Below, in pieces: positions 7,877 through 16,983 of a stretch of 64,000 bases of DNA (positions within the stretch are counted from its first letter, which is position 1; each line of letters begins with the position of its first letter). The translations under genes were made by a program, and so were the position numbers. This DNA is from Microbacterium festucae. Lineage in GTDB: Bacteria > Actinomycetota > Actinomycetes > Actinomycetales > Microbacteriaceae. The stretch spans positions 1 to 64,000 of the forward strand of contig NZ_JAOEFC010000002.1 of assembly GCF_025421715.1 (NCBI RefSeq). Reading direction: 5' to 3'. The notes under the pieces were generated by a model. That model was given only the letters and a program-made list of their open reading frames with translations, ran no database searches and was not told the DNA's origin.

Positions 7877-10800
7877 ATGTTCCGCAAGATCCTTGTCGCG
7901 AACCGTGGTGAAATCGCGATCCGAGCCTTCCGAGCCGCATTCGAGCTGGGGGCCCGCACCGTGGCCGTCTTCCCCTACGAGGATCGCTACTCGCTGCACC
8001 GTCTGAAAGCCGACGAGGCCTACCAGATCGGCGAGCGGGGCCACCCGGTGCGCGCCTACCTCGACGTCGACGAGATCGTGCGCGTCGCCGTGGAGTCGGG
8101 GGCCGATGCCATCTACCCCGGCTACGGATTCCTCTCGGAGAACCCCGATCTGGCAGCCAAGGCCGCCGCGGCCGGCATCGCCTTCATCGGACCGCCGGCG
8201 CGCGTGCTCGAGATGGCGGGCAACAAGGTCACCGCCAAAGAGCACGCCATCGCCGCCGGCGTGCCCGTGCTGCGCTCCACGGCCGCCTCCGACGACGTCG
8301 ACGGGCTGGTCGCGCAGGCGGATGCCATCGGCTTCCCGATCTTCGTCAAGGCGGTCGCCGGTGGCGGCGGCCGCGGCATGCGTCGCGTGGAGCACAAGGA
8401 GCAGCTGGCCCCCGCCATCGCCGAGGCGATGCGCGAGGCGGGCAGCGCGTTCGGCGACGCCCGCGTCTTCCTCGAGCAGGCGGTGCAGCGCCCGCGGCAC
8501 GTCGAGGTGCAGATCCTCGCCGACGGCACCGGGCACACGATCCACCTGTTCGAGCGCGACTGCTCGGTGCAGCGCCGCCACCAGAAGGTCATCGAGATCG
8601 CTCCGGCGCCGAACCTCGACGACAGCGTGCGGCAGGATCTCCACCGCTACGCCGTCGCCTTCGCCACCTCCATCGGCTACGAGAACGCCGGCACCGTGGA
8701 GTTCCTGCTCGAGACGGCGGGGCCGCGCGCCGGCGAGGTCGTCTTCATCGAGATGAACCCGCGCATCCAGGTCGAGCACACCGTCACCGAAGAGGTCACC
8801 GACGTCGACCTCGTGCAGTCGCAGATGCGCATCGCGGCGGGGGAGACCCTCGACGAGCTGGGCCTGCGCCAGGAGGACGTGCGCCTGCGCGGTGCCGCGC
8901 TGCAGTGCCGCATCACGACGGAGGACCCGACGCAGGGGTTCCGCCCCGACACCGGCAAGATCACCACCTACCGCTCGCCCGGCGGTGCCGGCATCCGGCT
9001 GGACGGCGGCACGACCGCCGCCGGCTCGCAGGTGAGCCCGCACTTCGACTCGATGCTCGCCAAGCTCACCTGCCGCGGGCGCGACTTCGCGGCGGCGGTG
9101 CGCCGGTCCAAGCGCGCCCTTGCCGAGTTCCGCATCCGCGGCGTCTCGACGAACATCCCCTTCCTGCAGGCGGTGCTCGACGACCCGGCCTTCGAGGCTG
9201 GCGACCTGTCGACCGCGTTCATCGACGAGCGGCCCGAGCTGCTGAAGGGGCGCGAGTCCCGCGACCGCGGCTCGAAGATGGTCGCCTGGCTCGCCGACGT
9301 CACCGTCAACCGCCCGCACGGCGAGAACCCGCTGAGCATCGACCCGGCCGTCAAGCTGCCGCACCTCGACCTCACCACGACCCCGCCCGCCGGCAGCCGC
9401 CAGCGCATCCGCGAGCTCGGCCCGGCCGGCTTCGCCCAGGCGCTGCGCGCGCAGACCGCCCTCGCCGTCACCGAGACGACGTTCCGCGACGCGCACCAGT
9501 CGCTGCTGGCCACCCGGGTGCGCACGCGCGACCTCGTCGGGGTCGCCCCGCACGTGGCGCGCCTCACGCCCCAGCTGCTATCGGTGGAGGCCTGGGGCGG
9601 TGCCACCTACGACGTGGCGCTGCGCTTCCTCGGCGAAGACCCGTGGGAGCGGCTGGACGCCCTGCGCGCAGCGCTGCCCAACGTCGCGATCCAGGCGCTG
9701 CTGCGCGGGCGCAACACCGTGGGCTACACGCCGTACCCCACGCGCGTCACCGACGCGTTCGTGCGCGAGGCCGCGGCATCCGGAGTCGACATCTTCCGCA
9801 TCTTCGACGCCCTCAACGACGTCTCGCAGATGCGCCCCGCCATCGAGGCCGTGCTGCAGACCGGCACCGCGGTCGCCGAGGTGGCCGTCTGCTACACCGG
9901 CGACCTGCTCGACCCGGCCGAAGACCTCTACACGCTCGACTACTACCTGCGTCTGGCCGAGCAGATCGTCGAGGCCGGCGCGCACGTGCTCGCGGTCAAG
10001 GACATGGCGGGCCTGCTGCGCCCCGGCGCGGCGTCGACCCTGGTGTCGGCGCTGCGTGAGCGCTTCGACCTGCCGGTGCACGTGCACACCCACGACACCG
10101 CGGGCGGGCAGCTGGCGACCCTGCTGGCCGCCAGTGCCGCCGGTGCGGATGCCGTCGATGCGGCGGCCGCGCCGATGGCGGGCACCACGAGCCAGCCGTC
10201 GTTGTCGGCGCTGGTCGCCGCGCTCGCCCACACCGAACGCGACACCGGGCTCGACCTGCGCGCCGTCTCCGATCTGGAGCCGTACTGGGAGGCGGTGCGC
10301 CACCTCTACCGCCCCTTCGAGTCGGGCCTTCCCGGCCCCACCGGGCGCGTGTACCGCCACGAGATCCCCGGCGGGCAGCTGTCGAACCTGCGCCAGCAGG
10401 CGATCGCACTCGGTCTGTCTGACGACTTCGAGCTCATCGAGGACATGTACGCCGCCGCCGACGCGATGCTCGGCCGCGTGCCGAAGGTGACGCCGTCGTC
10501 GAAGGTCGTCGGCGACCTCGCGCTGCACCTGGCCGCCGTCAAGGCCGACCCCGCCGACTTCGAGGCCCACCCCGAGAAGTACGACGTGCCCGACTCGGTC
10601 ATCGGCTTCATGGCGGGCGAGCTCGGCGACCTGCCGGGCGGCTGGCCCGAGCCGTTCCGCACGAAGGTGCTCAGCGGCCGCGAGCGCGGGCCGGGAATGG
10701 TCGAGATCTCCGACGACGAGGCCGCCGACCTGGATGCCGATTCGCCGACGCGCCGCGACCGCCTCAACGAGCTGCTCTTCCCGGCCCCGACCCGGGTGTT

Positions 10801-11284
10801 CCGGGAGATGCGCGAGACCTACGGCGACCTCAGCGTGCTCGACACGTCGGACTACCTCTACGGGCTGCATCCCGGCACCGAGCACGTCGTGCAGATCGAG
10901 CGGGGCGTGCAGCTCTACTTCGGTCTCGAGGCGATCGGCGAGGCCGACGACAAGGGCATGCGCACCGTGATGACGACCCTCAACGGGCAGCTGCGACCGG
11001 TGTTCGTGCGCGATCGCAGCATCACCGTCGAGGCGCGCCCCGCCGAGAAGGCCGACACCTCCAAGCCCGGGCAGGTGGCCGCTCCGTTCTCGGGCGTGGT
11101 CACCCTCAAGGCCGCCGTCGGCGACTCCGTGAAGGCCGGTCAGCCGGTCGCCTCCATCGAGGCGATGAAGATGGAGGCGGCCATCGCCGCGCCCGTCGAC
11201 GGAGTCGTGGACCGCCTGGCCATCACCGCCACCGCCGCCGTCGAGGCGGGCGACCTTTTGCTGGTCGTCCGACCCGCCGAGTAG
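7877..11284 (+). CDS. pyc: Pyruvate carboxylase
   Basis: 1135 residues, the full single-chain form. From N to C terminus: biotin carboxylase with ATP-grasp fold (about 1-455, starting MFRKILVANRGEIAIRAF, with GGGGRGMR and EMNPRIQVEHTVTE), carboxyltransferase barrel (about 530-800, with ETTFRDAHQSLLATR and the metal-site HTHDTAG), and biotinyl carrier domain with Lys1098 in EAMKMEA. It carboxylates pyruvate to oxaloacetate using ATP and bicarbonate, replenishing the TCA cycle. ATG 7877 is chosen for its GAGGTGAGC site and because the biotin carboxylase motif begins at once. Divergent from the orphan parA. Confidence 0.97.
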   Translation: MFRKILVANRGEIAIRAFRAAFELGARTVAVFPYEDRYSLHRLKADEAYQIGERGHPVRAYLDVDEIVRVAVESGADAIYPGYGFLSENPDLAAKAAAAGIAFIGPPARVLEMAGNKVTAKEHAIAAGVPVLRSTAASDDVDGLVAQADAIGFPIFVKAVAGGGGRGMRRVEHKEQLAPAIAEAMREAGSAFGDARVFLEQAVQRPRHVEVQILADGTGHTIHLFERDCSVQRRHQKVIEIAPAPNLDDSVRQDLHRYAVAFATSIGYENAGTVEFLLETAGPRAGEVVFIEMNPRIQVEHTVTEEVTDVDLVQSQMRIAAGETLDELGLRQEDVRLRGAALQCRITTEDPTQGFRPDTGKITTYRSPGGAGIRLDGGTTAAGSQVSPHFDSMLAKLTCRGRDFAAAVRRSKRALAEFRIRGVSTNIPFLQAVLDDPAFEAGDLSTAFIDERPELLKGRESRDRGSKMVAWLADVTVNRPHGENPLSIDPAVKLPHLDLTTTPPAGSRQRIRELGPAGFAQALRAQTALAVTETTFRDAHQSLLATRVRTRDLVGVAPHVARLTPQLLSVEAWGGATYDVALRFLGEDPWERLDALRAALPNVAIQALLRGRNTVGYTPYPTRVTDAFVREAAASGVDIFRIFDALNDVSQMRPAIEAVLQTGTAVAEVAVCYTGDLLDPAEDLYTLDYYLRLAEQIVEAGAHVLAVKDMAGLLRPGAASTLVSALRERFDLPVHVHTHDTAGGQLATLLAASAAGADAVDAAAAPMAGTTSQPSLSALVAALAHTERDTGLDLRAVSDLEPYWEAVRHLYRPFESGLPGPTGRVYRHEIPGGQLSNLRQQAIALGLSDDFELIEDMYAAADAMLGRVPKVTPSSKVVGDLALHLAAVKADPADFEAHPEKYDVPDSVIGFMAGELGDLPGGWPEPFRTKVLSGRERGPGMVEISDDEAADLDADSPTRRDRLNELLFPAPTRVFREMRETYGDLSVLDTSDYLYGLHPGTEHVVQIERGVQLYFGLEAIGEADDKGMRTVMTTLNGQLRPVFVRDRSITVEARPAEKADTSKPGQVAAPFSGVVTLKAAVGDSVKAGQPVASIEAMKMEAAIAAPVDGVVDRLAITATAAVEAGDLLLVVRPAE

Positions 11285-11335
11285 CCTAGGGCGCGGACGG
11301 CAGGCGCCGTCCATGAGCACGGGAGTGAACCTGTA

Positions 11336-12712
11336 GTGACGTCTGACCGCAATGACGAGACGCCGGACGATATCGAGAACGGCGTCCTGGCCGACACGGG
11401 AGCCGTGGATGCGACCGACATCGGCTTCGTCGACGGCGCCACCGCGCAGGTCGACATCACCCTGCCCCACACGGGCGACGACGACGACTTCGACGACGCG
11501 GATGTCGTCCTCGACGACAACCTCGCCTTCGAGGCGCTGCCCGAGCTCGAGTCCGAGCTCGAGCCCGAGCAGGAGCTGCAGCAGGTGACGGCCCCCGAGC
11601 CGGCCCCGGCCACCGGCATCCTCTCCGCAGTCGCGCCCGCCGCCGGCGCCGCAGCCGCAGCCGCCGCCTCGCCGCGCGTCGAGGAGGAGCACCACGAGCG
11701 GGTGCGTCCGCGCACGTCCGAGATCGCGCTGCAGTCGCGGCGCATCGGCGACTTCGAGCCCGACCGCGAGAGCGCGGACCTGCTCACCGCCGACCGGCTG
11801 CTCGACCCGGCCCACGTCGTGCGTCCCGAGCCGGAGGGCGCCTGGCGCCACTTCGTCTACACGATCTCGGGCCGCCGCATCAACCTCGGCGACGGCAAGC
11901 GCGCCCGCGCCCGCAAAGAACTCGACCGCCGCATCGCCGCGCCGCTGACGGGCGGGGCGAAGTTCGTGCCGGTGCTCTCGCGCAAGGGCGGCGTGGGCAA
12001 GACCACCGTCACGACGCTGCTGGGCATGGCCCTCGCCGACGCGCGCGACGACCGCGTGATCGCCGTCGACGCGAACCCCGACCGCGGCACGCTCGCCGAG
12101 CGCATCAGCCGCACGAGCGGGCGCACCGTGCGCGACCTCGTGCGCACGCACGGCGAGGTGCACGGCTTCAATGACCTGTCGCAGATCGTCGCCCGCGACG
12201 AGACGCGCCTCGACGTGCTCGCCTCCGACACCGACCCGCACGTCTCCGAGGCGTTCAGCGACGACGACTACCGTCACGTCGCCGATCTCGCGGCGCACTT
12301 CTACTCGGTCGTGCTCACCGACACCGGCACCGGGGTGGTGCACTCGGTGATGACGGCCACGCTCGACCTCGCCGACCAGATCGTCATCGTCGCCGGCCTC
12401 AGCGTCGACGAGGCGCGCCTGGCCTCCGAGACCCTCACGTGGCTCGAGACCAACGGCCACGCCGAGATGGTGCGCCAGGCGGTCGTCGTGATCAACACGG
12501 CCCGGCCGGGCGCCCCGCTCGTGCGCGCCGACGAGCTCGACGCCCACTTCCGCTCCCGCGTGCGCGCCGTCGTGCGGATGCCGTACGACCCGCAGATCGC
12601 GGCGGGAAGCGCCATCACCTTCCGCGACCTCCAGCCCGAGACCCGCGCCGCCGCGCGCGAGCTCGCCGCCGTCGTCGTCGAGGGGCTGCGCGCCCTGGCG
12701 GCTGCCGCCTGA
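11336..12712 (+). CDS. MinD/ParA-like ATPase with long acidic N-terminal region
   Basis: 458 residues. The first roughly 125 residues are acidic and low-complexity ([26 protein letters not shown], Ala-rich stretch), probably disordered. A ParA-type ATPase follows, with [10 protein letters not shown] near residues 214-223 and [13 protein letters not shown] as Walker A'. It is closest in layout to the large MinD-like proteins of Actinobacteria (some linked to type VII secretion, others to polar positioning), but no ESX gene is near. It overlaps def by one base (TGATG). GTG 11336 has a GGGAGTG element 15 nt upstream, so the start is moderately certain. Function unknown. Confidence 0.8.
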   Translation: MTSDRNDETPDDIENGVLADTGAVDATDIGFVDGATAQVDITLPHTGDDDDFDDADVVLDDNLAFEALPELESELEPEQELQQVTAPEPAPATGILSAVAPAAGAAAAAAASPRVEEEHHERVRPRTSEIALQSRRIGDFEPDRESADLLTADRLLDPAHVVRPEPEGAWRHFVYTISGRRINLGDGKRARARKELDRRIAAPLTGGAKFVPVLSRKGGVGKTTVTTLLGMALADARDDRVIAVDANPDRGTLAERISRTSGRTVRDLVRTHGEVHGFNDLSQIVARDETRLDVLASDTDPHVSEAFSDDDYRHVADLAAHFYSVVLTDTGTGVVHSVMTATLDLADQIVIVAGLSVDEARLASETLTWLETNGHAEMVRQAVVVINTARPGAPLVRADELDAHFRSRVRAVVRMPYDPQIAAGSAITFRDLQPETRAAARELAAVVVEGLRALAAAA

Positions 12713-13203
12713 TGGCCGTCCGTCCCATCCGCCTCTTCGGCGACCCCGTGCTGCGCGCGCCCTCGGCGCCGATCGAGGTCGTCGACGACGGCGTCCGCTC
12801 GCTCGTGCGCGATCTGCTCGACACGGTCGAGCCCGCCGGGCGGGCCGGTGTCGCCGCCCCGCAGATCGGCGTGGGCCTGCGCGCCTTCAGCTACAACATC
12901 GACGGCGACATCGGCTATGTGCTCAACCCCGTGCTCGTCGAGGTCGCCGGCGAACCGGTGCTCACCGGCGAGGGGTGCCTGTCGGTGCCCGGGCTCTGGC
13001 ACGACACCCCCCGCTACCCGTGGGCGAAGGTCGTCGGCACCGATCTCGACGGCAACGAGGTCGTGCTCGAGGGGGAGGGGCTGCTGGCGCAGGCGCTGCA
13101 GCACGAGACCGACCACCTCGACGGGATGCTGTACCTGCAGCGCCTCGAGCCCGCCGCGCGCAAGGTCGCGATGCGCGAGGTGCGCGAGTCGAGCTGGTTC
13201 TGA
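12712..13203 (+). CDS. def: Peptide deformylase
   Basis: 163 residues. All three signature motifs are seen: GVAAPQ (46-51), EGCLS with metal ligand Cys89, and HETDH (131-135) with two histidine ligands and the catalytic Glu132. It removes the formyl group from nascent N-terminal methionine on ribosomes. Motif I is GVAAPQ where many enzymes have GLAAPQ, a common substitution. Start overlaps the stop of the ATPase gene (TGATG), implying translational coupling. Ends before a strong hairpin shared with the convergent fadD gene. Confidence 0.95.
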   Translation: MAVRPIRLFGDPVLRAPSAPIEVVDDGVRSLVRDLLDTVEPAGRAGVAAPQIGVGLRAFSYNIDGDIGYVLNPVLVEVAGEPVLTGEGCLSVPGLWHDTPRYPWAKVVGTDLDGNEVVLEGEGLLAQALQHETDHLDGMLYLQRLEPAARKVAMREVRESSWF

Positions 13204-13236
13204 GCATCGTGGGTGCCAGGCGCACCCGAAGACAGC

Positions 13237-13274
13237 GAGAAGGGCCCGGACGGTTTCCCGTCCGGGCCCTTCTC
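13237..13274. terminator. Bidirectional terminator between def and fadD15-like gene
   Basis: Perfect 17-bp stem (13237-13253 with 13258-13274; GAGAAGGGCCCGGACGG arm) closed by a TTTC loop, between convergent genes. Confidence 0.85.
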
Positions 13275-13285
13275 ACATCTGGGCC

Positions 13286-15121
13286 TCAGCCCAGCGGCAC
13301 GTTGGTCGTGGTCACCGGCACCGTGTAGAGCTCTTCGACGACATCCGCGTAATCGCTCATGATGACGTTGCGCTTGATGCTCATCTTGGGCGTGAGGTGG
13401 CCGCTCGCCTCGGTCCACTCGGTGTCGAGGATCGTGAACTTGCGGATCGACTCGGCCCGGGAGACGCCCTTGTTGCCGATGTCGATCGCGCGCTGCACCT
13501 CGGCGCGCACCTTCTCGTTGGTGGCGGCGTCGGCCAGCGACATGTCGGCGGGCAGCTCGTTGTTGGCCAGCCACGTGGGCAGCATCTCGCTGTCGAGGGT
13601 GACCAGCGCCGCGATGAACGGCTTCTGGTCGCCGACGACGACCACCTGGCCGACGATCGGGTTGGCGCGGATCGGGTCTTCGAGCGCGGCGGGGGCGACG
13701 TTCTTGCCGCCGGCCGTGACGAGGATCTCCTTCTTGCGGCCGGTGATCGTGAGGAAGCCCTCCTGGTCGAACGAGCCGATGTCGCCCGTTTTGAACCAGT
13801 CGCCGTCGAACGCGGCGGCGGTGGCCTCGTCGTTGCGCCAGTACTCGCGGAACACGTTGATGCCCCGCACCTCGATCTCGCCGTCGTCGGCCAGCCGCAC
13901 GCCCACACCGGGCAGCACCGGGCCGACCGTGCCGATCTTCGACTTGGTGGCGAGGTTCACCGTCGCCGGGGCGGTGGTCTCGGTGAGGCCGTAGCCTTCG
14001 AGGATCGTCACGCCGAGGCTGTGGAAGAAGTGCCCGAGGCGCGCGCCCAGCGGCGCCGAACCCGACACGGCGTACGCCACGCGGCCGCCCATCGCGGTGC
14101 GCAGCTTGCTGTAGACCAGGCGGTCGAACAGCGCGAACTTGATCTTGGTGCCCAGCGGCACCTTCTTGCCCTCTTCGACGAGCTTCGAGTGCGCGATGGC
14201 GGTGGCCGCGGCGGCGCGGAAGATCTTGCCCTTGCCGCCGGCCTCGGCCTTCTGCTCGGCGGAGTTGTAGACCTTCTCGAACACGCGGGGGACGGCCAGG
14301 AGGAACGTGGGCTTGAACGAGCCCAGCGCCGGCAGCAGCTGCTTGGTGTCGGGCTGGTGGCCCGTCTTCACACCCGCGTGGATGTTGAGGATCGAGATGA
14401 ACCGCGCGAACACGTGCGCCGTCGTGATGAACAGCAGGGTCGATGCGCCGCCCGGGGCCTCCAGCACCTCCGAGAGGGCGCTGGCCGAGTTGCGCGAGAG
14501 CTCCACGAAGTTGCTGTGGGTGAGCACGCAGCCCTTCGGGCGGCCGGTGGAGCCCGACGTGTAGATGAGCGTGGCGATGTCGGAGCCGACGGCGAGGCCG
14601 CGACGGCGCTCGATCTCGGCGTCGGTCACATCGGCGCCGCGGGTGAGGAGCGCATCGAGGTCGCCGTCGGCGAGGGTCCACACCTCGCGCACCAGCGGCA
14701 CGTCGGCGCGGATCTCCGCGATGCGGTCGCGGTGCTCGGCGGACTCGGCGACGACGGCCACGGCGCCGGAGTCGGAGAGGATCCAGCTGATCTGCGACGC
14801 CGAGCTCGTCTCGTAGATCGGCACCATCACGGCGCCGGCGAAGAAGAGGGCGAAGTCGACGAGCGTCCACTGATACGTGGTGCGCGCGATGAAGCCCACC
14901 TTGTCGCCCGGCTCGACGCCCGCGGCGGCGAAGCCCTTGGCCAGGGCGATCACCTCGCGCTCGAACTCGGCGGCGGTGATGTCGCGCCAACCGTCGCCGT
15001 CGGGCACGGCGAACAGGGCCAGCGAGGGCGTCGCCTTGACGCGCTCGACCAGCAGATCGGCGATGTTGGCCTGCGGATCGGCGGGGACGATCGCAGGGAC
15101 TTCGAACTGAACAGCGCTCAT
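13286..15121 (-). CDS. Long-chain fatty acid-CoA ligase (FadD15-type)
   Basis: 611 residues of the AMP-forming adenylate superfamily. The ATP-binding signature YTSGSTGRPKGCVL lies near 184-197, the adenylate motif GYGLTETTA in the middle, and the hinge plus late motif TGRKKEILVTAGGKNVAP towards the C-terminus with the conserved GRKK lysines. It activates fatty acids to acyl-CoA in the cytosol. ATG 15121 has AAGGAG nine bases upstream; an in-frame TTG three codons earlier would destroy that spacing. Its position beside plsC and aroG matches FadD15 in the mycobacterial gene neighbourhood. Confidence 0.93.
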   Translation of the reverse strand: MSAVQFEVPAIVPADPQANIADLLVERVKATPSLALFAVPDGDGWRDITAAEFEREVIALAKGFAAAGVEPGDKVGFIARTTYQWTLVDFALFFAGAVMVPIYETSSASQISWILSDSGAVAVVAESAEHRDRIAEIRADVPLVREVWTLADGDLDALLTRGADVTDAEIERRRGLAVGSDIATLIYTSGSTGRPKGCVLTHSNFVELSRNSASALSEVLEAPGGASTLLFITTAHVFARFISILNIHAGVKTGHQPDTKQLLPALGSFKPTFLLAVPRVFEKVYNSAEQKAEAGGKGKIFRAAAATAIAHSKLVEEGKKVPLGTKIKFALFDRLVYSKLRTAMGGRVAYAVSGSAPLGARLGHFFHSLGVTILEGYGLTETTAPATVNLATKSKIGTVGPVLPGVGVRLADDGEIEVRGINVFREYWRNDEATAAAFDGDWFKTGDIGSFDQEGFLTITGRKKEILVTAGGKNVAPAALEDPIRANPIVGQVVVVGDQKPFIAALVTLDSEMLPTWLANNELPADMSLADAATNEKVRAEVQRAIDIGNKGVSRAESIRKFTILDTEWTEASGHLTPKMSIKRNVIMSDYADVVEELYTVPVTTTNVPLG

Positions 15122-15302
15122 GGGCGGCAACTCCTTCGGTACCGGACGGTGGCGAGTATGGAATCGAGTCTAAAGGGGAGTGAGACCGAGTCCTACGACA
15201 CGTGGTCGACAAGTAGTCACGGCCCCGCGTCCCCTGCGGTGCGTATGCCTCCACACTAGACTCTCGGATGCCGTGCCGCCTGGCTCGGCTGAGAGGAGTC
15301 CC

Positions 15303-16238
15303 GTGCTCAGCGTCGGCATCGACATCGGTGGAACGAAGATCGCGGGGGGAGTCGTCGACGACGACGGTCGCATCGTCGAGCAGGCGCGTGTGACCACGCC
15401 CGTCGACCCGACCGCCCTGGCGGATGCCGTTGCAGACATGGCCCGCGACCTGGCGTCGCGTCACGACGTCGCCGCCATCGGCGTGGCCGCCGCCGGCTTC
15501 ATCGACGCGACTCGCTCGATCATGATCCACGCGCCGAACATCGACTGGCGCAACGTGCCGCTGCGGGCCGAGTTCGAGCGCCGCATCGGCCGCGCCGTCA
15601 CCCTCGAGAACGACGCGAACGCGGCCGGCTGGGGCGAGTACCGCTTCGGCGCCGGTGCGGGCTCGTCGAACATGGTCATGCTGACCCTCGGCACCGGCGT
15701 GGGCGGCGCCGTCATCACCGACGGCGAGCTGCTCCTGGGCGGCAACGGCACCGCCGGCGAGCTCGGGCACCTGCGCTACGAGCGCGGCGGGCACGCCTGC
15801 GGCTGCGGCCAGCGCGGATGCCTCGAGCAGTATGCATCCGGTCGCGCCCTCCAGCGCGAGGCGCGCGCGATCGCCGCGACCGACGGCATCGGCCAGGGGC
15901 TGACCGACGCGCAGCAGCCCGACGGCACGATCCCCGGCGAGGCCATGGCCGCGCTCATCCTCGCCGACGACCCCGGCGCTCTCGAAGCGGTGCACCGTGT
16001 CGCGACCGCCCTCGGCGAGGCGTGCGGACAGTTCCAGGCCGTGCTCGACCCCGACCTGTTCGTCATCGGCGGCGGCGTCGCCGACCTCGGCGAGGCCCTG
16101 CTGATCCCCGCGCGCGTCGCCTACGAGCAGTCGCTGCCCGGCTACAGCGGTCGCCAGGTCGCACGCTTCGCGATCGCGACGCTCGGCAACGACGCCGGCC
16201 TCATCGGCGTCGCCGACCTCGCGCGCATCCGCGGCTGA
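15303..16238 (+). CDS. glk: ROK-family glucokinase
   Basis: 311 residues. N-terminal phosphate-binding loop GIDIGGTKIAGG (4-15), second loop LTLGTGVGGA, and the ROK zinc motif GHACGCGQRGCLEQ (roughly 160-173) with three cysteines and a histidine. The ExGH catalytic region (GELGHL) precedes it. It phosphorylates glucose with ATP (or polyphosphate in some relatives). GTG 15303 is supported by GAGAGGAG seven bases upstream and by the ROK domain starting immediately. A TAGACT box near 15256 gives a leader of about 40 nt. Followed closely by plsC. Confidence 0.93.
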   Translation: MLSVGIDIGGTKIAGGVVDDDGRIVEQARVTTPVDPTALADAVADMARDLASRHDVAAIGVAAAGFIDATRSIMIHAPNIDWRNVPLRAEFERRIGRAVTLENDANAAGWGEYRFGAGAGSSNMVMLTLGTGVGGAVITDGELLLGGNGTAGELGHLRYERGGHACGCGQRGCLEQYASGRALQREARAIAATDGIGQGLTDAQQPDGTIPGEAMAALILADDPGALEAVHRVATALGEACGQFQAVLDPDLFVIGGGVADLGEALLIPARVAYEQSLPGYSGRQVARFAIATLGNDAGLIGVADLARIRG

Positions 16239-16241
16239 CGA

Positions 16242-16247
16242 TAGGCT
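16242..16247 (+). promoter_or_regulatory. -10 box TAGGCT of plsC
   Basis: TAGGCT 8 nt before ATG 16256, so the gene can also be transcribed apart from glk as a nearly leaderless message. Confidence 0.55.
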
Positions 16248-16255
16248 CCGGCACG

Positions 16256-16945
16256 ATGTTCTACTGGTTCATGAAGTACGTCGTGATCGGGCCGATCGTC
16301 AAGGCGATCTTCCGTCCCTGGATCGTGGGCCGGCGCAACATCCCCGCCGGCGGCGCGGCGATCCTCGCCAGCAACCACCTGTCGGTGAGCGACTCGATCT
16401 TCCTCCCGCTGATGATCGACCGGCCCATGTCCTTCCTCGCCAAGAGCGACTACTTCACGGGCAAGGGCCTCAAGGGCTGGTCGACGCGCGTGTTCATGAA
16501 GGCCACGGGCCAGATCCCCATCGACCGCACCGGCGGCAAGGCATCCGAGGACTCGCTCAACACCGGGCTGCAGGTGCTCGGCCGCGGCGACCTGCTCGGC
16601 ATCTACCCGGAGGGCACCCGCAGCCCCGACGGGCGGCTGTACCGCGGCCGCACGGGGCTGGCGCGCATGGCGCTCGAAGCGCGCGTGCCGGTGATCCCCG
16701 TCGTCATGGTCGACACCGGCGAGGTGATGCCCATCGGCCGCAGCATCCCGCGCATCGGACGCGTCGGGATGGTCATCGGCGAACCGCTCGACTTCTCGCG
16801 CTTCCACGGCCTCGAATCCGACCGGTACGTGCTGCGATCGGTGACCGACGAGATCATGGTGGCGCTGCAGCGGCTGGGGGAGCAGGAGTACGCCGACGTG
16901 TACGCCTCCACCCTCAAGGAGCGCGCGCCGCAGACGGCGTCATAG
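16256..16945 (+). CDS. plsC: 1-acyl-sn-glycerol-3-phosphate acyltransferase
   Basis: 229 residues. Acyltransferase motif NHLSVSD gives the catalytic His41/Asp46 pair (HX4D), and substrate-phosphate motif YPEGTRS holds Glu119. A hydrophobic N-terminal helix (about 3-20) places it on the inner membrane face. It acylates lysophosphatidate to phosphatidate in phospholipid synthesis. The start lies 8 nt after a TAGGCT box. Neighbours fadD and aroG follow the arrangement around Rv2182c. Confidence 0.92.
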   Translation: MFYWFMKYVVIGPIVKAIFRPWIVGRRNIPAGGAAILASNHLSVSDSIFLPLMIDRPMSFLAKSDYFTGKGLKGWSTRVFMKATGQIPIDRTGGKASEDSLNTGLQVLGRGDLLGIYPEGTRSPDGRLYRGRTGLARMALEARVPVIPVVMVDTGEVMPIGRSIPRIGRVGMVIGEPLDFSRFHGLESDRYVLRSVTDEIMVALQRLGEQEYADVYASTLKERAPQTAS

Positions 16946-16971
16946 CGGCGATCGGGCCCCACCGCCGACAC

Positions 16972-16977
16972 TAGACT
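16972..16977 (+). promoter_or_regulatory. -10 box TAGACT of aroG (leaderless)
   Basis: TAGACT with exactly 6 nt to ATG 16984. Confidence 0.65.
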
Positions 16978-16983
16978 TGGCGG

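Noticed and set aside
9578..12547. 989-codon open frame on the minus strand
   Set aside because: Antisense to pyc and the MinD-like gene, which have clear motifs; long antisense frames are expected at this GC content.
13014..15995. 993-codon minus-strand frame over the fadD15-like gene
   Set aside because: Shadow in another frame of the ligase and antisense to glk; composition Arg-rich and without domain features.
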